Below are positions 1 to 8,924 of a DNA stretch of 64,000 nt, one piece after another. Within the stretch, counting starts at the first letter, position 1. Each line of letters starts with the position of its first letter. Under the pieces are notes generated by a model, which did not search any database, had not been told where the DNA came from, and saw only the letters and a program-made list of their open reading frames with translations. Origin of the DNA: Cereibacter ovatus (GTDB lineage: Bacteria > Pseudomonadota > Alphaproteobacteria > Rhodobacterales > Rhodobacteraceae); assembly GCF_900207575.1 (NCBI RefSeq), contig NZ_OAOQ01000006.1:1-64000 (forward strand), in the 5' to 3' direction. Both the position numbers and the translations under genes were made by a program.

Positions 1-1
1 C

Positions 2-97
2 ATGCACACCGTCCACCCAGGCAATGTGGCCGAGACGAAGACGCTGCAGGCCATGCTGACCACCGTCCTGCAGCGTTTCCCGGTGCAGCGGGTGACC
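2..97 (+). pseudogene. IS1634-family transposase remnant (truncated)
   Basis: The reading frame from position 2 carries about 30 residues (beginning HTVHPGNVAETKTLQ and ending near RFPVQRV) that I recognise as the part of IS1634-type DDE transposases just before the VADRGLLS catalytic stretch. The expected continuation is absent: after about position 97 the frame runs into unrelated sequence. The left part lies outside the window. I read this as a decayed insertion-sequence fragment with a sharp right-hand breakpoint. No terminal inverted repeat is visible at the breakpoint. The identification rests on memory of the family motif. Confidence 0.55.
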
Positions 98-775
98 GGG
101 GTGATCGCCGCCGCATCGATCGTCGGTGTGTGGTCCAGCCCCAGATCCGCCGAGCCGTTGCCGGTCTCGGGATCCTCGTCCGAGGCCAGGATCTGCCAGA
201 CATGGGTGGGCGTTGTCGCCCAGTGCCACAAGCTTCGCGACCAGCGTGTCGCCGGTTTCGGCAGGGCCCCCGACCCCGCCCGCTGTCGCCGCAGGAACCT
301 CGTCCCGCGGGGCCAGAACCTGCGCCAGAGCCGTGGGCGTCAGCGCAGGGATCCACGGCGGGCGAAGTGCCATTGGCTTGGTGATGCTGTGCTGCCAGCG
401 GGGCGACCGGCCGGTGGGGCTGGCCGAAGACCCGTCCCATCCGGGCTTTCGCCATGCCGCGCGGTTGGCGCGGGCCGAAGTGGCGGGCCGCGAGCTTCGC
501 CCGCATGGCCGAGACCGAGCGCGTTCTGGTTCGCTCAGCTAATGAATATACGGTGATCCATGGCCGCTCGCCCAATGCTATCGGGCTGGCCATGTGCCTC
601 TGGCGCAGCTTGAGGCGGCGGGTGCGTCTGTGGCCTCGCCGTCGTCGGAACTGGCAGCCTGACCTGTTGCAGGATTGCCGCGCAACCTGTTGCTTCGCTG
701 TGCGCGGATTGACCCATGCTGCCTTGGGTGACACGATTCGTTCCGTAAGACGGCAAACAGAAACAGAGGCCCTTC
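98..775. other. Non-coding, scrambled region between IS remnant and first gene
   Basis: None of the overlapping open frames in this 678-base stretch looks like a protein family I know, and codon use shifts from frame to frame. On the minus strand, protein-like runs (for example around 130-240) sit in two different frames, which would fit a decayed gene with a frameshift, but I cannot name it. A short direct repeat ACCTGTTGC occurs twice between about 660 and 700. I see no promoter or RNA gene that I would defend. Confidence 0.4.
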
Positions 776-1036
776 ATGGGACACCAGGCAGGCTTTCATG
801 CCCCGCACGGGGGTGCCCAGTTCCTTGGCTACCGCACCAACCGTCAGGGCGCGACCGAGATCGTTTATGACGATGGTGGTGCGCGGCGGCTGATCTGGCG
901 CGTTGCGCCCGAAAGCGCGGATGCGCAGATGCTGTCGGATGCGTTGCAGGTCGCGGTGGGGCAGATCCGGGTGCTGCCCGCGCTTTACCAGGAGCTGAAG
1001 AAACGGGCAATCGCGATCGAGAGTGTGGCGGTCTGA
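776..1036 (+). CDS. Small hypothetical protein (86 aa)
   Basis: Short open frame with an ATG at 776, a weak purine-rich GAGG upstream and a TGA stop. The protein is soluble-looking, with a Gly/His-rich N-terminus, a middle segment suggesting beta strands (EIVYDDGGARRLIWRV) and a helical C-terminal half ending in an amphipathic helix with KKR. No signal peptide or membrane segment is seen. It lies 224 bases upstream of the ABC permease gene on the same strand and is probably not part of that operon. I do not recognise the family. The codon pattern suits a real gene, but the short length leaves doubt. Confidence 0.5.
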   Translation: MGHQAGFHAPHGGAQFLGYRTNRQGATEIVYDDGGARRLIWRVAPESADAQMLSDALQVAVGQIRVLPALYQELKKRAIAIESVAV

Positions 1037-1260
1037 TCCGCCATCTTTGCCGGCATCGCGCCGGTAAGGACCGGGATTGAGCCGTCAACTGGCTGATTTA
1101 AGGCGAATTTTCTTGGGAGTTCGCGCAAGGGGGTGCCTGTTTTCCTGCCGTTCCGCGCTGCTCAACCTTGGGGCGTTGCGCCGGCCTGCCGTTGGCGACA
1201 GTCTTTTCATGCGCTCTGACCTGTGCCAGAAGGTCCGGGCACTTGCACAGTGGGGGCGAG

Positions 1261-2148
1261 ATGGAGCAGGAAACGCGGTGGGGTCGCTTCAGGCGATCTG
1301 AGGCGGCGCAGGGCTACCTTATGGTGGGCACTCCGGCGCTTTACGCGATCCTGCTGCTTGGGGCGCCGCTGGCCACGATCATCCTCTACAGCTTCCTGAC
1401 CGACGGATATCTTGAGATCATCCGCGATTTCACCTTTGCCAACTACCGCGAGGCCTGGACGAACGAGCTTTACCGCTCGGTGATGCTGCGATCGCTTTGG
1501 GTGGCGGCAGCGGTGACGGCGGTCACGGTGCTTTTGGCGTTCCCGGTGGCCTATTTCGTGTCGTTTCATGTCGCGCCGGACCGCAAGTCCTTGTGGCTGT
1601 TTCTGATTACCATCCCGTTCTGGACCAGTTACCTGATCCGGGTGTTTCTGTGGAAGGTGATCCTTGGCTTCAACGGTGTGGTCAATTCCGGGCTGATGGG
1701 CCTTGGCATCATCGACGAGCCGCTGACCTTCATCCTTTACAACGTCAATGCGGTGGTCATCACGCTGGCCCATGCCTATGCGCCCTTCGCGATCCTGCCG
1801 ATCTTTGTCGCACTGGAAAAGATCGACCGCTCGCTGCTGGAAGCGGGGCAGGATCTGGGCGAATCCAAAGTGATGACCTTCTGGCGGGTGACACTGCCGC
1901 TTGCCATGCCGGGGGTGATCGCCTCGGTGCTGATCGTGTTCATCCCGACCATCGGAGATTATGTGACGCCGGCGCTGGTCGGCGGACCCGAGGGGCGGAT
2001 GGTGGCGAACCTGATCCAGCTTCAGTATCTGAAACTGGACAACTATCCGCTGGGCTCGGCCATCGCGGTGTCGGCCATGTCCATCGTGACAGTGGTCAGC
2101 CTGATCTTCCTGTTCCTGAACCGTCGCTTCCTGAGGGGGCCGAAATGA
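1261..2148 (+). CDS. ABC transporter permease, PotB-like (spermidine/putrescine type)
   Basis: Inner-membrane permease of a PotABCD-type importer, 295 aa, six predicted membrane segments. The cytoplasmic EAA loop that docks onto the ATPase is visible near residues 193-217 (EAGQDLGESK...LPLAMPG). I chose the ATG at 1261 because GGGGGCGAG precedes it at good spacing and because a longer start would add a tail without homologue character before the first membrane helix. It overlaps the next permease gene by ATGA at 2145-2148, so the two are translationally coupled. The substrate is inferred from family only (polyamine or related cation). No periplasmic binding protein gene is adjacent. Confidence 0.88.
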   Translation: MEQETRWGRFRRSEAAQGYLMVGTPALYAILLLGAPLATIILYSFLTDGYLEIIRDFTFANYREAWTNELYRSVMLRSLWVAAAVTAVTVLLAFPVAYFVSFHVAPDRKSLWLFLITIPFWTSYLIRVFLWKVILGFNGVVNSGLMGLGIIDEPLTFILYNVNAVVITLAHAYAPFAILPIFVALEKIDRSLLEAGQDLGESKVMTFWRVTLPLAMPGVIASVLIVFIPTIGDYVTPALVGGPEGRMVANLIQLQYLKLDNYPLGSAIAVSAMSIVTVVSLIFLFLNRRFLRGPK

Positions 2149-2951
2149 AGGGCGGGGGATTCCGCATCTATGTGCTGGCGTATCTGGTCTTTCTTTACGC
2201 CCCGATCCTGCTTTTGCCGCTGTTTGCCTTCAACGACGGCACGGTGATCGCCTTCCCGCTGTCGGGCTTTACCACCAAGTGGTTTGCCGCCGCGGCGGAA
2301 CAGCCGTCGCTTTGGCTTGCGGTGAAGAACAGCCTGATCATTGCCGCGGCGTCGGCGGCGATTTCGACCGCGCTGGGAATCTTTGCCGCCCGCGCCTCGA
2401 CGCGTTACGAATTCCCGCTGAAGGGCGGGGTGATGGGGCTGATCATGCTGCCGCTGGTCCTGCCCGAGATCATCGTCGCGGTCTCGCTGCTGGTGGTGTT
2501 GCTGGGGCTGGGGGTGAACCTGTCGATCCTGACGGTGATCCTGGGCCATGTCCTGATCTGCACGCCCTTTGCCATCGCGATCCTGACCTCGGCGTTTCAG
2601 TCGCTGGACCGCTCGCTTGAGGAAGCCGCCTACGATCTGGGCGAGACCGGCCTTTCGACCTTCCGTCTCATCATCCTGCCGCTGGTGATGCCGGGGATCA
2701 TCTCGTCCTTGCTGATTTCCTTCACCATCAGCCTTGACGAGTTCATCATCGCCTTCTTCCTGGCCGGCACGCAGACCACGCTGCCGATCTACATCTTCTC
2801 GCAGTTCCGCTTCCCGCAGTCGGTGCCGATCATCATGGCGCTTGGCACGGTGCTGGTGGCCTGTTCCATCGTCCTTCTCACCATCGCCGAATATTTGCGC
2901 CGCAGGGGTCTTGCCCGGTCCGGTGCCAAGGATACCGGAGGCTTCCTGTGA
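2145..2951 (+). CDS. ABC transporter permease, PotC-like
   Basis: Second inner-membrane permease of the same importer, 268 aa, starting at the ATG that overlaps the stop of the first permease. Six hydrophobic segments are seen. The EAA motif lies near residues 158-183 (EEAAYDLGETG...LPLVMPG). PotC proteins pair with PotB as a heterodimeric pore. Its stop overlaps the GTG start of the ATPase gene (2948-2951), so the three genes form one tightly coupled operon. Longer open frames through this strand are read-through of the upstream gene in another frame. Confidence 0.88.
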   Translation: MKGGGFRIYVLAYLVFLYAPILLLPLFAFNDGTVIAFPLSGFTTKWFAAAAEQPSLWLAVKNSLIIAAASAAISTALGIFAARASTRYEFPLKGGVMGLIMLPLVLPEIIVAVSLLVVLLGLGVNLSILTVILGHVLICTPFAIAILTSAFQSLDRSLEEAAYDLGETGLSTFRLIILPLVMPGIISSLLISFTISLDEFIIAFFLAGTQTTLPIYIFSQFRFPQSVPIIMALGTVLVACSIVLLTIAEYLRRRGLARSGAKDTGGFL

Positions 2952-4045
2952 CCGTTGCCGCGAAACCCACGATGATCGAGTTCCGCGACGTCCACAAATA
3001 TTACGGCGATTATCACGCGCTGCGCGGCATCACCGCGACCATCCGCGCAGGCGAGTTCTTCTCGCTTCTGGGGCCGTCAGGCTGCGGCAAGACCACGCTT
3101 TTGCGCACCATCGCGGGGTTCGAGGAAATCTCGTCGGGCGCCGTGATGATCGACGGGCGCAACATGGAAGGGGTGCCCGCGAACAAGCGGCCCACCAACA
3201 TGGTGTTCCAGAGCTATGCCATTTTCCCGCATCTGACGGTGGCCGAGAATGTGGGCTTTGGCCTGCGCCGCGCGCGGCTTCCGAAAGAGGAACTGACCCG
3301 CCGCGTCGGTGAGGCGCTGGAAATGGTAGGGCTGCGCGGGCTTGGCGCACGGGCGGCCCATGCGCTGTCGGGTGGGCAGCGGCAGCGCGTGGCGCTGGCC
3401 CGCGCGCTGATCCTGAAGCCCAAGGTGCTGCTGCTGGACGAGCCGCTGTCGGCGCTGGACAAGAAGATGCGCGAACAGATGCAGGTCGAACTGATCAAGC
3501 TGCAACGGCAGGTGGGGATCACCTTCATCCTTGTGACCCACGATCAGGAAGAGGCGCTGGTCATGTCCGACCGGATCGCCGTCATGTTCGAGGGCGAGAT
3601 CGCGCAACTGGCCGATCCCGAAACGCTGTATCGTCGGCCGACCTCGCGCAAGGTGGCGGATTTCATCGGCACGATGAACTTCCTGTCGGCGCGTATCCTG
3701 CGTGAGGACGCGCAAGGCATTGAGGTCGAGGCCCAAGGGCTTGGCCGGATGCTGCTGGATGCCTCGCAGGCGCCGGGTGCGGCCTCGGGGACGGGGACGA
3801 CCGCGGGCTTCCGCCCCGAAACCGCCACCATCCTGTTCGAGGGCCAGAAGGCCGAGCGTGAAGCGATGGGCACCATCGACGAGGTGGTTTATTTCGGCGA
3901 CATGACCTATTATGACGTCCGCCTTGATGGGACCGAGGCGCCGATCCGTATCTCGATGCGCAACGTCTTTGGCCGGCCGGTGCTGGACATCGGCGCCCGC
4001 GCCCGCATCGCCTGGAGTCCGGGGGCCGTGGTGCTGTTCCGCTAA
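2948..4045 (+). CDS. ABC transporter ATP-binding protein, PotA-like
   Basis: Energising subunit of the importer, 365 aa, GTG start overlapping the previous stop by four bases. Walker A GPSGCGKTT is near residues 41-49, the signature LSGGQRQR near 139-146, Walker B LLLDEP near 161-166 and the switch histidine in LVTHDQEE follows. The C-terminal 120 residues form the TOBE region usual in the PotA/MalK/CysA group, where regulation by the transported solute or the permeases takes place. The family assignment is secure. The exact substrate (polyamine, Fe3+, or other) cannot be read from the ATPase. Confidence 0.9.
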   Translation: MTVAAKPTMIEFRDVHKYYGDYHALRGITATIRAGEFFSLLGPSGCGKTTLLRTIAGFEEISSGAVMIDGRNMEGVPANKRPTNMVFQSYAIFPHLTVAENVGFGLRRARLPKEELTRRVGEALEMVGLRGLGARAAHALSGGQRQRVALARALILKPKVLLLDEPLSALDKKMREQMQVELIKLQRQVGITFILVTHDQEEALVMSDRIAVMFEGEIAQLADPETLYRRPTSRKVADFIGTMNFLSARILREDAQGIEVEAQGLGRMLLDASQAPGAASGTGTTAGFRPETATILFEGQKAEREAMGTIDEVVYFGDMTYYDVRLDGTEAPIRISMRNVFGRPVLDIGARARIAWSPGAVVLFR

Positions 4046-4159
4046 GGTCCGGCGACACGCATCCTTGCCAGCCCTGTGCGGGTGTCGGCCATGGAAAGGG
4101 GCGGGCCACAGCGCGCGGGTTTGCCTGTTTCCCGCAGGCACCCCGCGGGACAGGGGGCG

Positions 4160-4777
4160 TCAGGCGTCCTGCGGCAACAGGCCTAGCCCGCGCAGATAGA
4201 TCCCGATGCCTGCTTCCAGCAGGTCTTCCGGCGCGAAGGGCGATTTCGCCCCCGGCTCGCCGCGGGCGAACAGTTCGACAACCCCGTGACTCAGCGCCCA
4301 GATATGGGCCGAGAACATCGCGGCCGGTGGGCGTTTCGCGGGCGGGATGTGCTGCGACAGTTGCGCCGCCGCCCGTTCCAGCACGTCGCGCGCCTTCTGT
4401 GCCGCTGCCGCCAGATCGGGATTGGCCTGAAGCGAGATCCCGCTTTCGAACATCGCCATGTAGTGGCCGGGATATTTCCGGGCAAAGGCCAGATAGGCCC
4501 GCCCCGTCGCCTCGAACGCCGCAAGCGCCGAGGGTCGGCCGGAATCATAGGCGTAATCCATCAGCGCGGCGAAGATGTCATAGCCCTGACGCGCCACTTC
4601 GGCCATCAGCTCGTCCCGGCCGGCGAAATGGCGGTAGACCGCGGCCGGGGTTACGTCGGCGGCCTTGGCGGCTTCGGACAGAGTGAACCCCTGCGGACCC
4701 TTTTCCGCGATCAGCGCCAGCGCCGCCTCGACCAGCGCCTGCCGCAGATTGCCGTGGTGATAGCCGCGCTTGCTCAT
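4160..4777 (-). CDS. TetR/AcrR family transcriptional regulator
   Basis: 205-aa repressor-type protein. The N-terminal helix-turn-helix is clear (TLSEAAKAADVTPAAVYRHF, about residues 33-52), followed by an alpha-helical ligand-binding domain of the WHG type (a GHYMAMF segment and a late HIWALSHGVVELF helix). The start MSKRGYHHGNLR was chosen because it is the usual N-terminus of this subfamily; the longer open frame upstream has no such character. It lies 82 bases downstream of the hydrolase gene on the same strand and may be co-transcribed with it. Its ligand and targets are unknown. Confidence 0.85.
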   Translation of the reverse strand: MSKRGYHHGNLRQALVEAALALIAEKGPQGFTLSEAAKAADVTPAAVYRHFAGRDELMAEVARQGYDIFAALMDYAYDSGRPSALAAFEATGRAYLAFARKYPGHYMAMFESGISLQANPDLAAAAQKARDVLERAAAQLSQHIPPAKRPPAAMFSAHIWALSHGVVELFARGEPGAKSPFAPEDLLEAGIGIYLRGLGLLPQDA

Positions 4778-4859
4778 CCCCGGTCGGGTGCGACGGTGGT
4801 GGCGGCAGGGCTGGACATCGGCTTCTCCTTGGCTGGGGCCAGTATGGCGAAGCGCGCGG

Positions 4860-5828
4860 TCAGCGCAATCCGGCGCGGTGGGCGGCGCGGTCGATCGCGG
4901 CCGCGACCGCATCGGGGGCGGAATGGTGTGGCATGTGGCCGATGCCGGGAAGGATGGTCAACGTAGCCCCCGGCACCAGTTTTGCCAGCGGTTCAGCGTG
5001 AATGTGGTGGGGCACGATGGTGTCGGCATCGCCATGCAGGATCTCGACCGGCATCGGCAGTCGGGGATAATGCGCTTGCATCAGTCGCAGGTGCGGCTTC
5101 AGCCCGTTCACCTGCCGCGTGTTTTCGCGAAAGGTGTCGCGACGCAGCGAGAGACCCACGCCGAAGTATTCAGAATAGCCTGCCGGTGGGGTCTGTGGCG
5201 CGAAGATCTGCGCCACCACCCGGTCGGCGCGGGCCTCTGAAACAAAGGCCGATACCAGCGGAACCAACGCCCGCTGCCCCAGACCCGAGGCCGTCATCGC
5301 ATAGACCGGGCCCAACCCGCCGGGCCAGGGCATCGCCGCCCCCGAGACGGTGACGATGGCCGCGGTGCCGCCCGGATCGCGCAGGCCCCAGGCCAGCGCC
5401 ACCGCGCCGCCGTAGGAATGGCCCAGCACGACCGGCCGGTGAACACCCAGTTGCGCTGCCGCCTTGCGCAGCAGATCGGCCTGAACCAGCGGGCTTGTGC
5501 CCTCGGCCCCAAGCGGCTCAGACCAGCCCAGACCGGGCCGGTCAAAGGCGATCACGCGATAGCGGCCCTTCATCCGGTCCACGAAGGAAAAGGTGAAGTC
5601 GCGGGTCGATCCCGAGGCGCCATGGATCAGCACAAGGTCGGGGCCATGGCCTTCGACATGGGCGTGGATGCTGCGGCCGTCCACCCTCAGCAGCCGCCCT
5701 GTCGGCGGATAAGAGGCTTCGGCCACCGCCTCGCGGTCGGCGGCCCGCTTGGCGACCGCCGCGCCGCAGCCCCCAAGGGCAAGAGTTCCGGCGATGATGA
5801 CGCTAACGGCCAATCTCTGCACTGTCAT
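4860..5828 (-). CDS. Alpha/beta-hydrolase lipoprotein
   Basis: 322-aa alpha/beta-hydrolase with an N-terminal lipoprotein signal: a hydrophobic stretch then the lipobox LGGC, the lipidated cysteine being residue 21 from the chosen start. The oxyanion-hole HG (IHGASG), nucleophile elbow GHSYGG (Ser138), an acid in HGDADTIVP and the catalytic His in GIGHMPHH give a complete triad, so it should be an active esterase/lipase-type enzyme at the membrane face. I use the ATG at 5828. Its first 26 bases overlap the 3' end of metA in another frame, suggesting coupling. The substrate is unknown; the proximity to metA may be positional only. Confidence 0.82.
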   Translation of the reverse strand: MTVQRLAVSVIIAGTLALGGCGAAVAKRAADREAVAEASYPPTGRLLRVDGRSIHAHVEGHGPDLVLIHGASGSTRDFTFSFVDRMKGRYRVIAFDRPGLGWSEPLGAEGTSPLVQADLLRKAAAQLGVHRPVVLGHSYGGAVALAWGLRDPGGTAAIVTVSGAAMPWPGGLGPVYAMTASGLGQRALVPLVSAFVSEARADRVVAQIFAPQTPPAGYSEYFGVGLSLRRDTFRENTRQVNGLKPHLRLMQAHYPRLPMPVEILHGDADTIVPHHIHAEPLAKLVPGATLTILPGIGHMPHHSAPDAVAAAIDRAAHRAGLR

Positions 5829-6720
5829 ATGGGGTGGACTGATAGATCTCGTTGATCCAGTTCCCATATAGAAGGTGCGCGTGACTTCTCCAGCGGTTCA
5901 GCGGCGGTTTCGACGGATCGTCGTCGGGGTAGTAGTTCCGCGGCACGTTGATCGCCTTGCCGGCTGCCACGTCGCGATCGTATTCCTGTTTCAGAGTGTC
6001 GCTGTCATATTCGAAATGGTTGAAGATATATAGCGCGCGGTGGTCTGTATCCTCGACCAGACAGGGGCCGACCTCGTCCGATGCCAGCAGTGTGCGCAGG
6101 CCGGGTGCGGTGTCGATCTCATCCTGGCGCATCTCGGTCCAGCGGCTGACGGGGATCACGCAATCGTCGGAAAAGCCGCGCAGATAGGGCGAGGTCGGCA
6201 CCACATTCCGGTGGCGGAAGCAGCCGAAGGCCTTGGCGGGCAGCATGTGTTTCTGCACGCCATGAAAATGGTAGATCATCGCCATGCCACCCCAGCAGAC
6301 GCCGAAGGTGGAATGGACATGGGTCTGGGTCCAGTCCATCACCTCGCGCAGCTCGTCCCAGTAGGTGACGTCGGCAAAATCCAGATGCTCGATCGGCGCG
6401 CCGGTGACGATCAGCCCGTCGAATTTTTCCGCCTTCACCTCCTGGAAGGGGCGGTAGAAGGCGGCCATGTGTTCGGCCGCGGTGTTCTTGGTCTGATGTT
6501 CGGTCATGCGGATCAACTGAAAGTCGATCTGCAACGGCGTGGCCCCGATCAGACGCGCGAACTGGTTTTCGGTCTGGATCTTCTTCGGCATCAGGTTCAG
6601 AAGCCCGATCCGCAGCGGCCGGATGTCCTGCCGCGCCGCCCGTTCCGGCGACATCACCATCACCCCTTCGCGCGTCAGCACGTCAAAGGCGGGCAGGGTG
6701 GCGGGCAGGGTGATGGGCAT
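5803..6720 (-). CDS. metA: Homoserine O-acyltransferase MetA (predicted acetyl-CoA specific)
   Basis: First committed step of methionine synthesis: acylation of homoserine. 305 aa, full length. The catalytic Cys142 (FGVCWGG), His235 and Glu237 (NHFEYD) are all present at the family positions. Residue 111 is Glu (GAPIEH); in this family Glu111 goes with acetyl-CoA use, whereas the E. coli enzyme with Gly111 uses succinyl-CoA, so I predict O-acetylhomoserine as product. It lies 28 bases downstream of a P-loop ATPase gene and overlaps the start of the hydrolase gene, all on the minus strand. There is no room for a SAM riboswitch directly in front. Confidence 0.93.
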   Translation of the reverse strand: MPITLPATLPAFDVLTREGVMVMSPERAARQDIRPLRIGLLNLMPKKIQTENQFARLIGATPLQIDFQLIRMTEHQTKNTAAEHMAAFYRPFQEVKAEKFDGLIVTGAPIEHLDFADVTYWDELREVMDWTQTHVHSTFGVCWGGMAMIYHFHGVQKHMLPAKAFGCFRHRNVVPTSPYLRGFSDDCVIPVSRWTEMRQDEIDTAPGLRTLLASDEVGPCLVEDTDHRALYIFNHFEYDSDTLKQEYDRDVAAGKAINVPRNYYPDDDPSKPPLNRWRSHAHLLYGNWINEIYQSTPYDSAEIGR

Positions 6721-6748
6721 GGCGTCGTCTCTCTGGCGAAGGATCTGT

Positions 6749-7618
6749 CTAGGCCCCGGCGGGGCGCCTGTCCAGCGCGTGGGCGATCAACTCGACGAAG
6801 GCTTCGGCGGTCCGGGCCTGGGCCACCTCTTCGGCGGTTACCGTCACGCCCCAGCGCGCCATCGCCTGATAGCGCGGCTGGCGGTGGGCCAGCGCGCGGG
6901 CATAGGTCCAGCGGATGAAGGCGTCGGGGTTTACCTGTTCCTCGGGCTGGCCGGTCTCGGCGCGGTAGTCGGCCCAGGCATGGTGCAGGAAGGCCGGCTG
7001 ATAATACATCGGCTTCGGCGCTTTGTCGAAACGGCGGATCAGCTCGTCGGTATGGGCCTCTGACCCCTTGATCCAGACCATCAGCAGGTTGCCGGCCAGA
7101 TCCGACATCAGCGGATCGTTCGGATTGTCGGGGTCCACCACCTCGCAGATCGAGCCGCCCGAGTCGCAGACGAAATTCTGGTAGCCGTAGATTTCCTGCG
7201 CCCTGCGGATGAACCGCTGGGTATCGTGCAGCGCCGCCACCTCGGCCTCGCGGTGCTGGGCCTGCCGTTCCAGATAATCCGAGAACCGCAGGCCGCCCAG
7301 ATCGGGATTGCCCGGCTTGCCCAGATAGGTCGAAAGCGGTGCGAGATTGTTGAAGGTGATGTTCGAGCCGATATAGACCGAGTCGGTGCGCAGCAGTTCG
7401 CGCAGGAACGGCACCTTCATCGCCTCGCGCTTGAAGTTGTCGGCGATATGTTCGCCCATGTAGCGGGTGCCGATGCGGTAATCGACCGAGTAATGGAACC
7501 ACTCGCCGTTGTCGCGCAACAGGTTCGAGACATGGGTTTTCCCCAGCCCGGACATACCGAACAGCAGCACCCGCTTGGCCTGCGCCTCGCGCCATTCCGC
7601 CCCGGATCTGTAGATCAT
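6749..7618 (-). CDS. P-loop ATPase of unknown role, upstream of metA
   Basis: 289-aa cytoplasmic protein with a nucleotide-binding loop GMSGLGKT at residues 21-28 near the N-terminus, a layout like small kinases of the shikimate/adenylate kinase fold. A later region rich in acidic and aromatic residues ([20 protein letters not shown]) could hold a catalytic or lid segment. No membrane helix. I know this protein only as an uncharacterised ATPase of Rhodobacterales; its position 28 bases upstream of metA suggests co-transcription. A role in methionine metabolism is possible by context only. A kinase or a regulatory NTPase fits equally well. Confidence 0.75.
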   Translation of the reverse strand: MIYRSGAEWREAQAKRVLLFGMSGLGKTHVSNLLRDNGEWFHYSVDYRIGTRYMGEHIADNFKREAMKVPFLRELLRTDSVYIGSNITFNNLAPLSTYLGKPGNPDLGGLRFSDYLERQAQHREAEVAALHDTQRFIRRAQEIYGYQNFVCDSGGSICEVVDPDNPNDPLMSDLAGNLLMVWIKGSEAHTDELIRRFDKAPKPMYYQPAFLHHAWADYRAETGQPEEQVNPDAFIRWTYARALAHRQPRYQAMARWGVTVTAEEVAQARTAEAFVELIAHALDRRPAGA

Positions 7619-7713
7619 GCCTTGCGTCCCCTGCCTCGGATTGCGCCCCTGTTAGCGCGGGGCGCGGGCCAGTTCACGCGAAAACTGGCGGCTGCGACGG
7701 CGGGGCGCTGCGC

Positions 7714-7734
7714 GGCGCCGGATGCCCCGGCGCC
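7714..7734 (-). terminator. Possible terminator hairpin after porin gene
   Basis: Perfect inverted repeat GGCGCCGG / CCGGCGCC with a five-base loop just downstream of the minus-strand porin stop codon. There is no T-run after it, so it may act as a 3' stabiliser or a weak terminator. Confidence 0.45.
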
Positions 7735-7741
7735 GGCCGGA

Positions 7742-8839
7742 TCAGAAGGAATAGCCGATCCGGACGCCCACGGCGATCGCGTCGTTATCCTCGAATCGGG
7801 CGCCGACCCGGCGTGTGGTGGCGTTGCCAAGTTCGACATAGCGGATGCCGCCGGTAATCTTCATCGGGCCTTCGGTATAGGTCGCCCCAAGCCCGATCGA
7901 GCGGTAGCCGTCGTTCGGCCCAAGGTTGCCGGTCGGATCGCCATTTGACGGCTCATACGAGACGGTGACCGCGCCCGACCAGTTGTCGTTGAACTTGCGC
8001 CCCAGACCCAGCGTGTAGGTGATCCGGTCCGAGTCGTAATAGACGATGGGTTCATTGCCGAAGGCGGCAAGGCTTTCGTAAAGCGGCGGCGCGATCACGA
8101 ATTCCGTCCAGTCCACCCAGCGGATCGAGCCGAACAGCAGCGTGTCCTTGGCAATACCGGTCTGGGCTTCAAGGCTGATTGATTGCGGCACCGTGGTCTC
8201 GAACGAGGTCGGATTGTCCGGCGGGGTAAAGCCGTTGATGCTTTCGCTGTTCGACATTTCGTGATCGATGGCGGAATTGTAGGTCAGCGCCACGCGGGCG
8301 GCGATTTCAGGCTTTTCCCATGCCACGCCCACGACATAGCCCAAGTTCCAGTCGCCATCGGCTTTCAGCAGGTAGGCGGCGCCCGGGACAAGGATATTCG
8401 CCTGGCCCTCGACCGTCTCGGCGCGCAGGCCGCCATAGACCGAAACATTGTTCTCGAATTTGTAGCGCACAAGGCCGGTGACAGCCTTGGACCGCAGTTT
8501 TGCCGTGGTGCCCGCCAACGGATAGAACGCATCGGCGGGATAATCCACGTCGGCGCCGATCGGCTGATCCAGAATCAGCGCGACATCCATGTTGGGGCCG
8601 ATGGCCTGCTTGTAAGAGAAAGAGGCGATGTTGAAATTGCCGGCCATGCCTTGCGACTCGAAAGGCGAGCCCTTGATGACGCCAGTGACATCCGGATTCA
8701 CAAACCCGAAGCTCAACTCCGCATAGCGGCCTTTCTCGAACAGGATACCTACACTTTGCTGCGATCGTTCGATGTCGCCCGCAGCGGCACTGCCGGCGCC
8801 AAGTGCAAGCCCCCCCAGCGCCAGAATGATTTTTTTCAT
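7742..8839 (-). CDS. OmpP1/FadL-like outer membrane protein
   Basis: 365-aa outer-membrane beta-barrel. N-terminal signal peptide (MKKIILALGGLALGAGSAAA then GDIERS), alternating beta-strand pattern through the body, and a C-terminal phenylalanine (VRIGYSF) as needed for BAM insertion. The overall pattern fits the OmpP1/FadL/TodX family that passes hydrophobic compounds such as long-chain fatty acids across the outer membrane. The second of two close ATGs (8839) was chosen because GGGGAGG lies eight bases in front of it and only two bases before the first one. Monocistronic to judge by its flanks. The ligand is not predictable. Confidence 0.85.
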   Translation of the reverse strand: MKKIILALGGLALGAGSAAAGDIERSQQSVGILFEKGRYAELSFGFVNPDVTGVIKGSPFESQGMAGNFNIASFSYKQAIGPNMDVALILDQPIGADVDYPADAFYPLAGTTAKLRSKAVTGLVRYKFENNVSVYGGLRAETVEGQANILVPGAAYLLKADGDWNLGYVVGVAWEKPEIAARVALTYNSAIDHEMSNSESINGFTPPDNPTSFETTVPQSISLEAQTGIAKDTLLFGSIRWVDWTEFVIAPPLYESLAAFGNEPIVYYDSDRITYTLGLGRKFNDNWSGAVTVSYEPSNGDPTGNLGPNDGYRSIGLGATYTEGPMKITGGIRYVELGNATTRRVGARFEDNDAIAVGVRIGYSF

Positions 8840-8924
8840 TGGCATTCCTCCCCTCGCCTTATTGGCTGGCATCTTTCAGGGCGGCCCGGCTTCGGTCAAT
8901 CTCTGACGCCGCGGAAGGGGGGCG

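Noticed and set aside
6721-6748. SAM riboswitch in front of metA
   Set aside because: Such elements are common before metA/metX in Alphaproteobacteria, but only 28 bases separate metA from the upstream gene and none of the SAM-II sequence is there.
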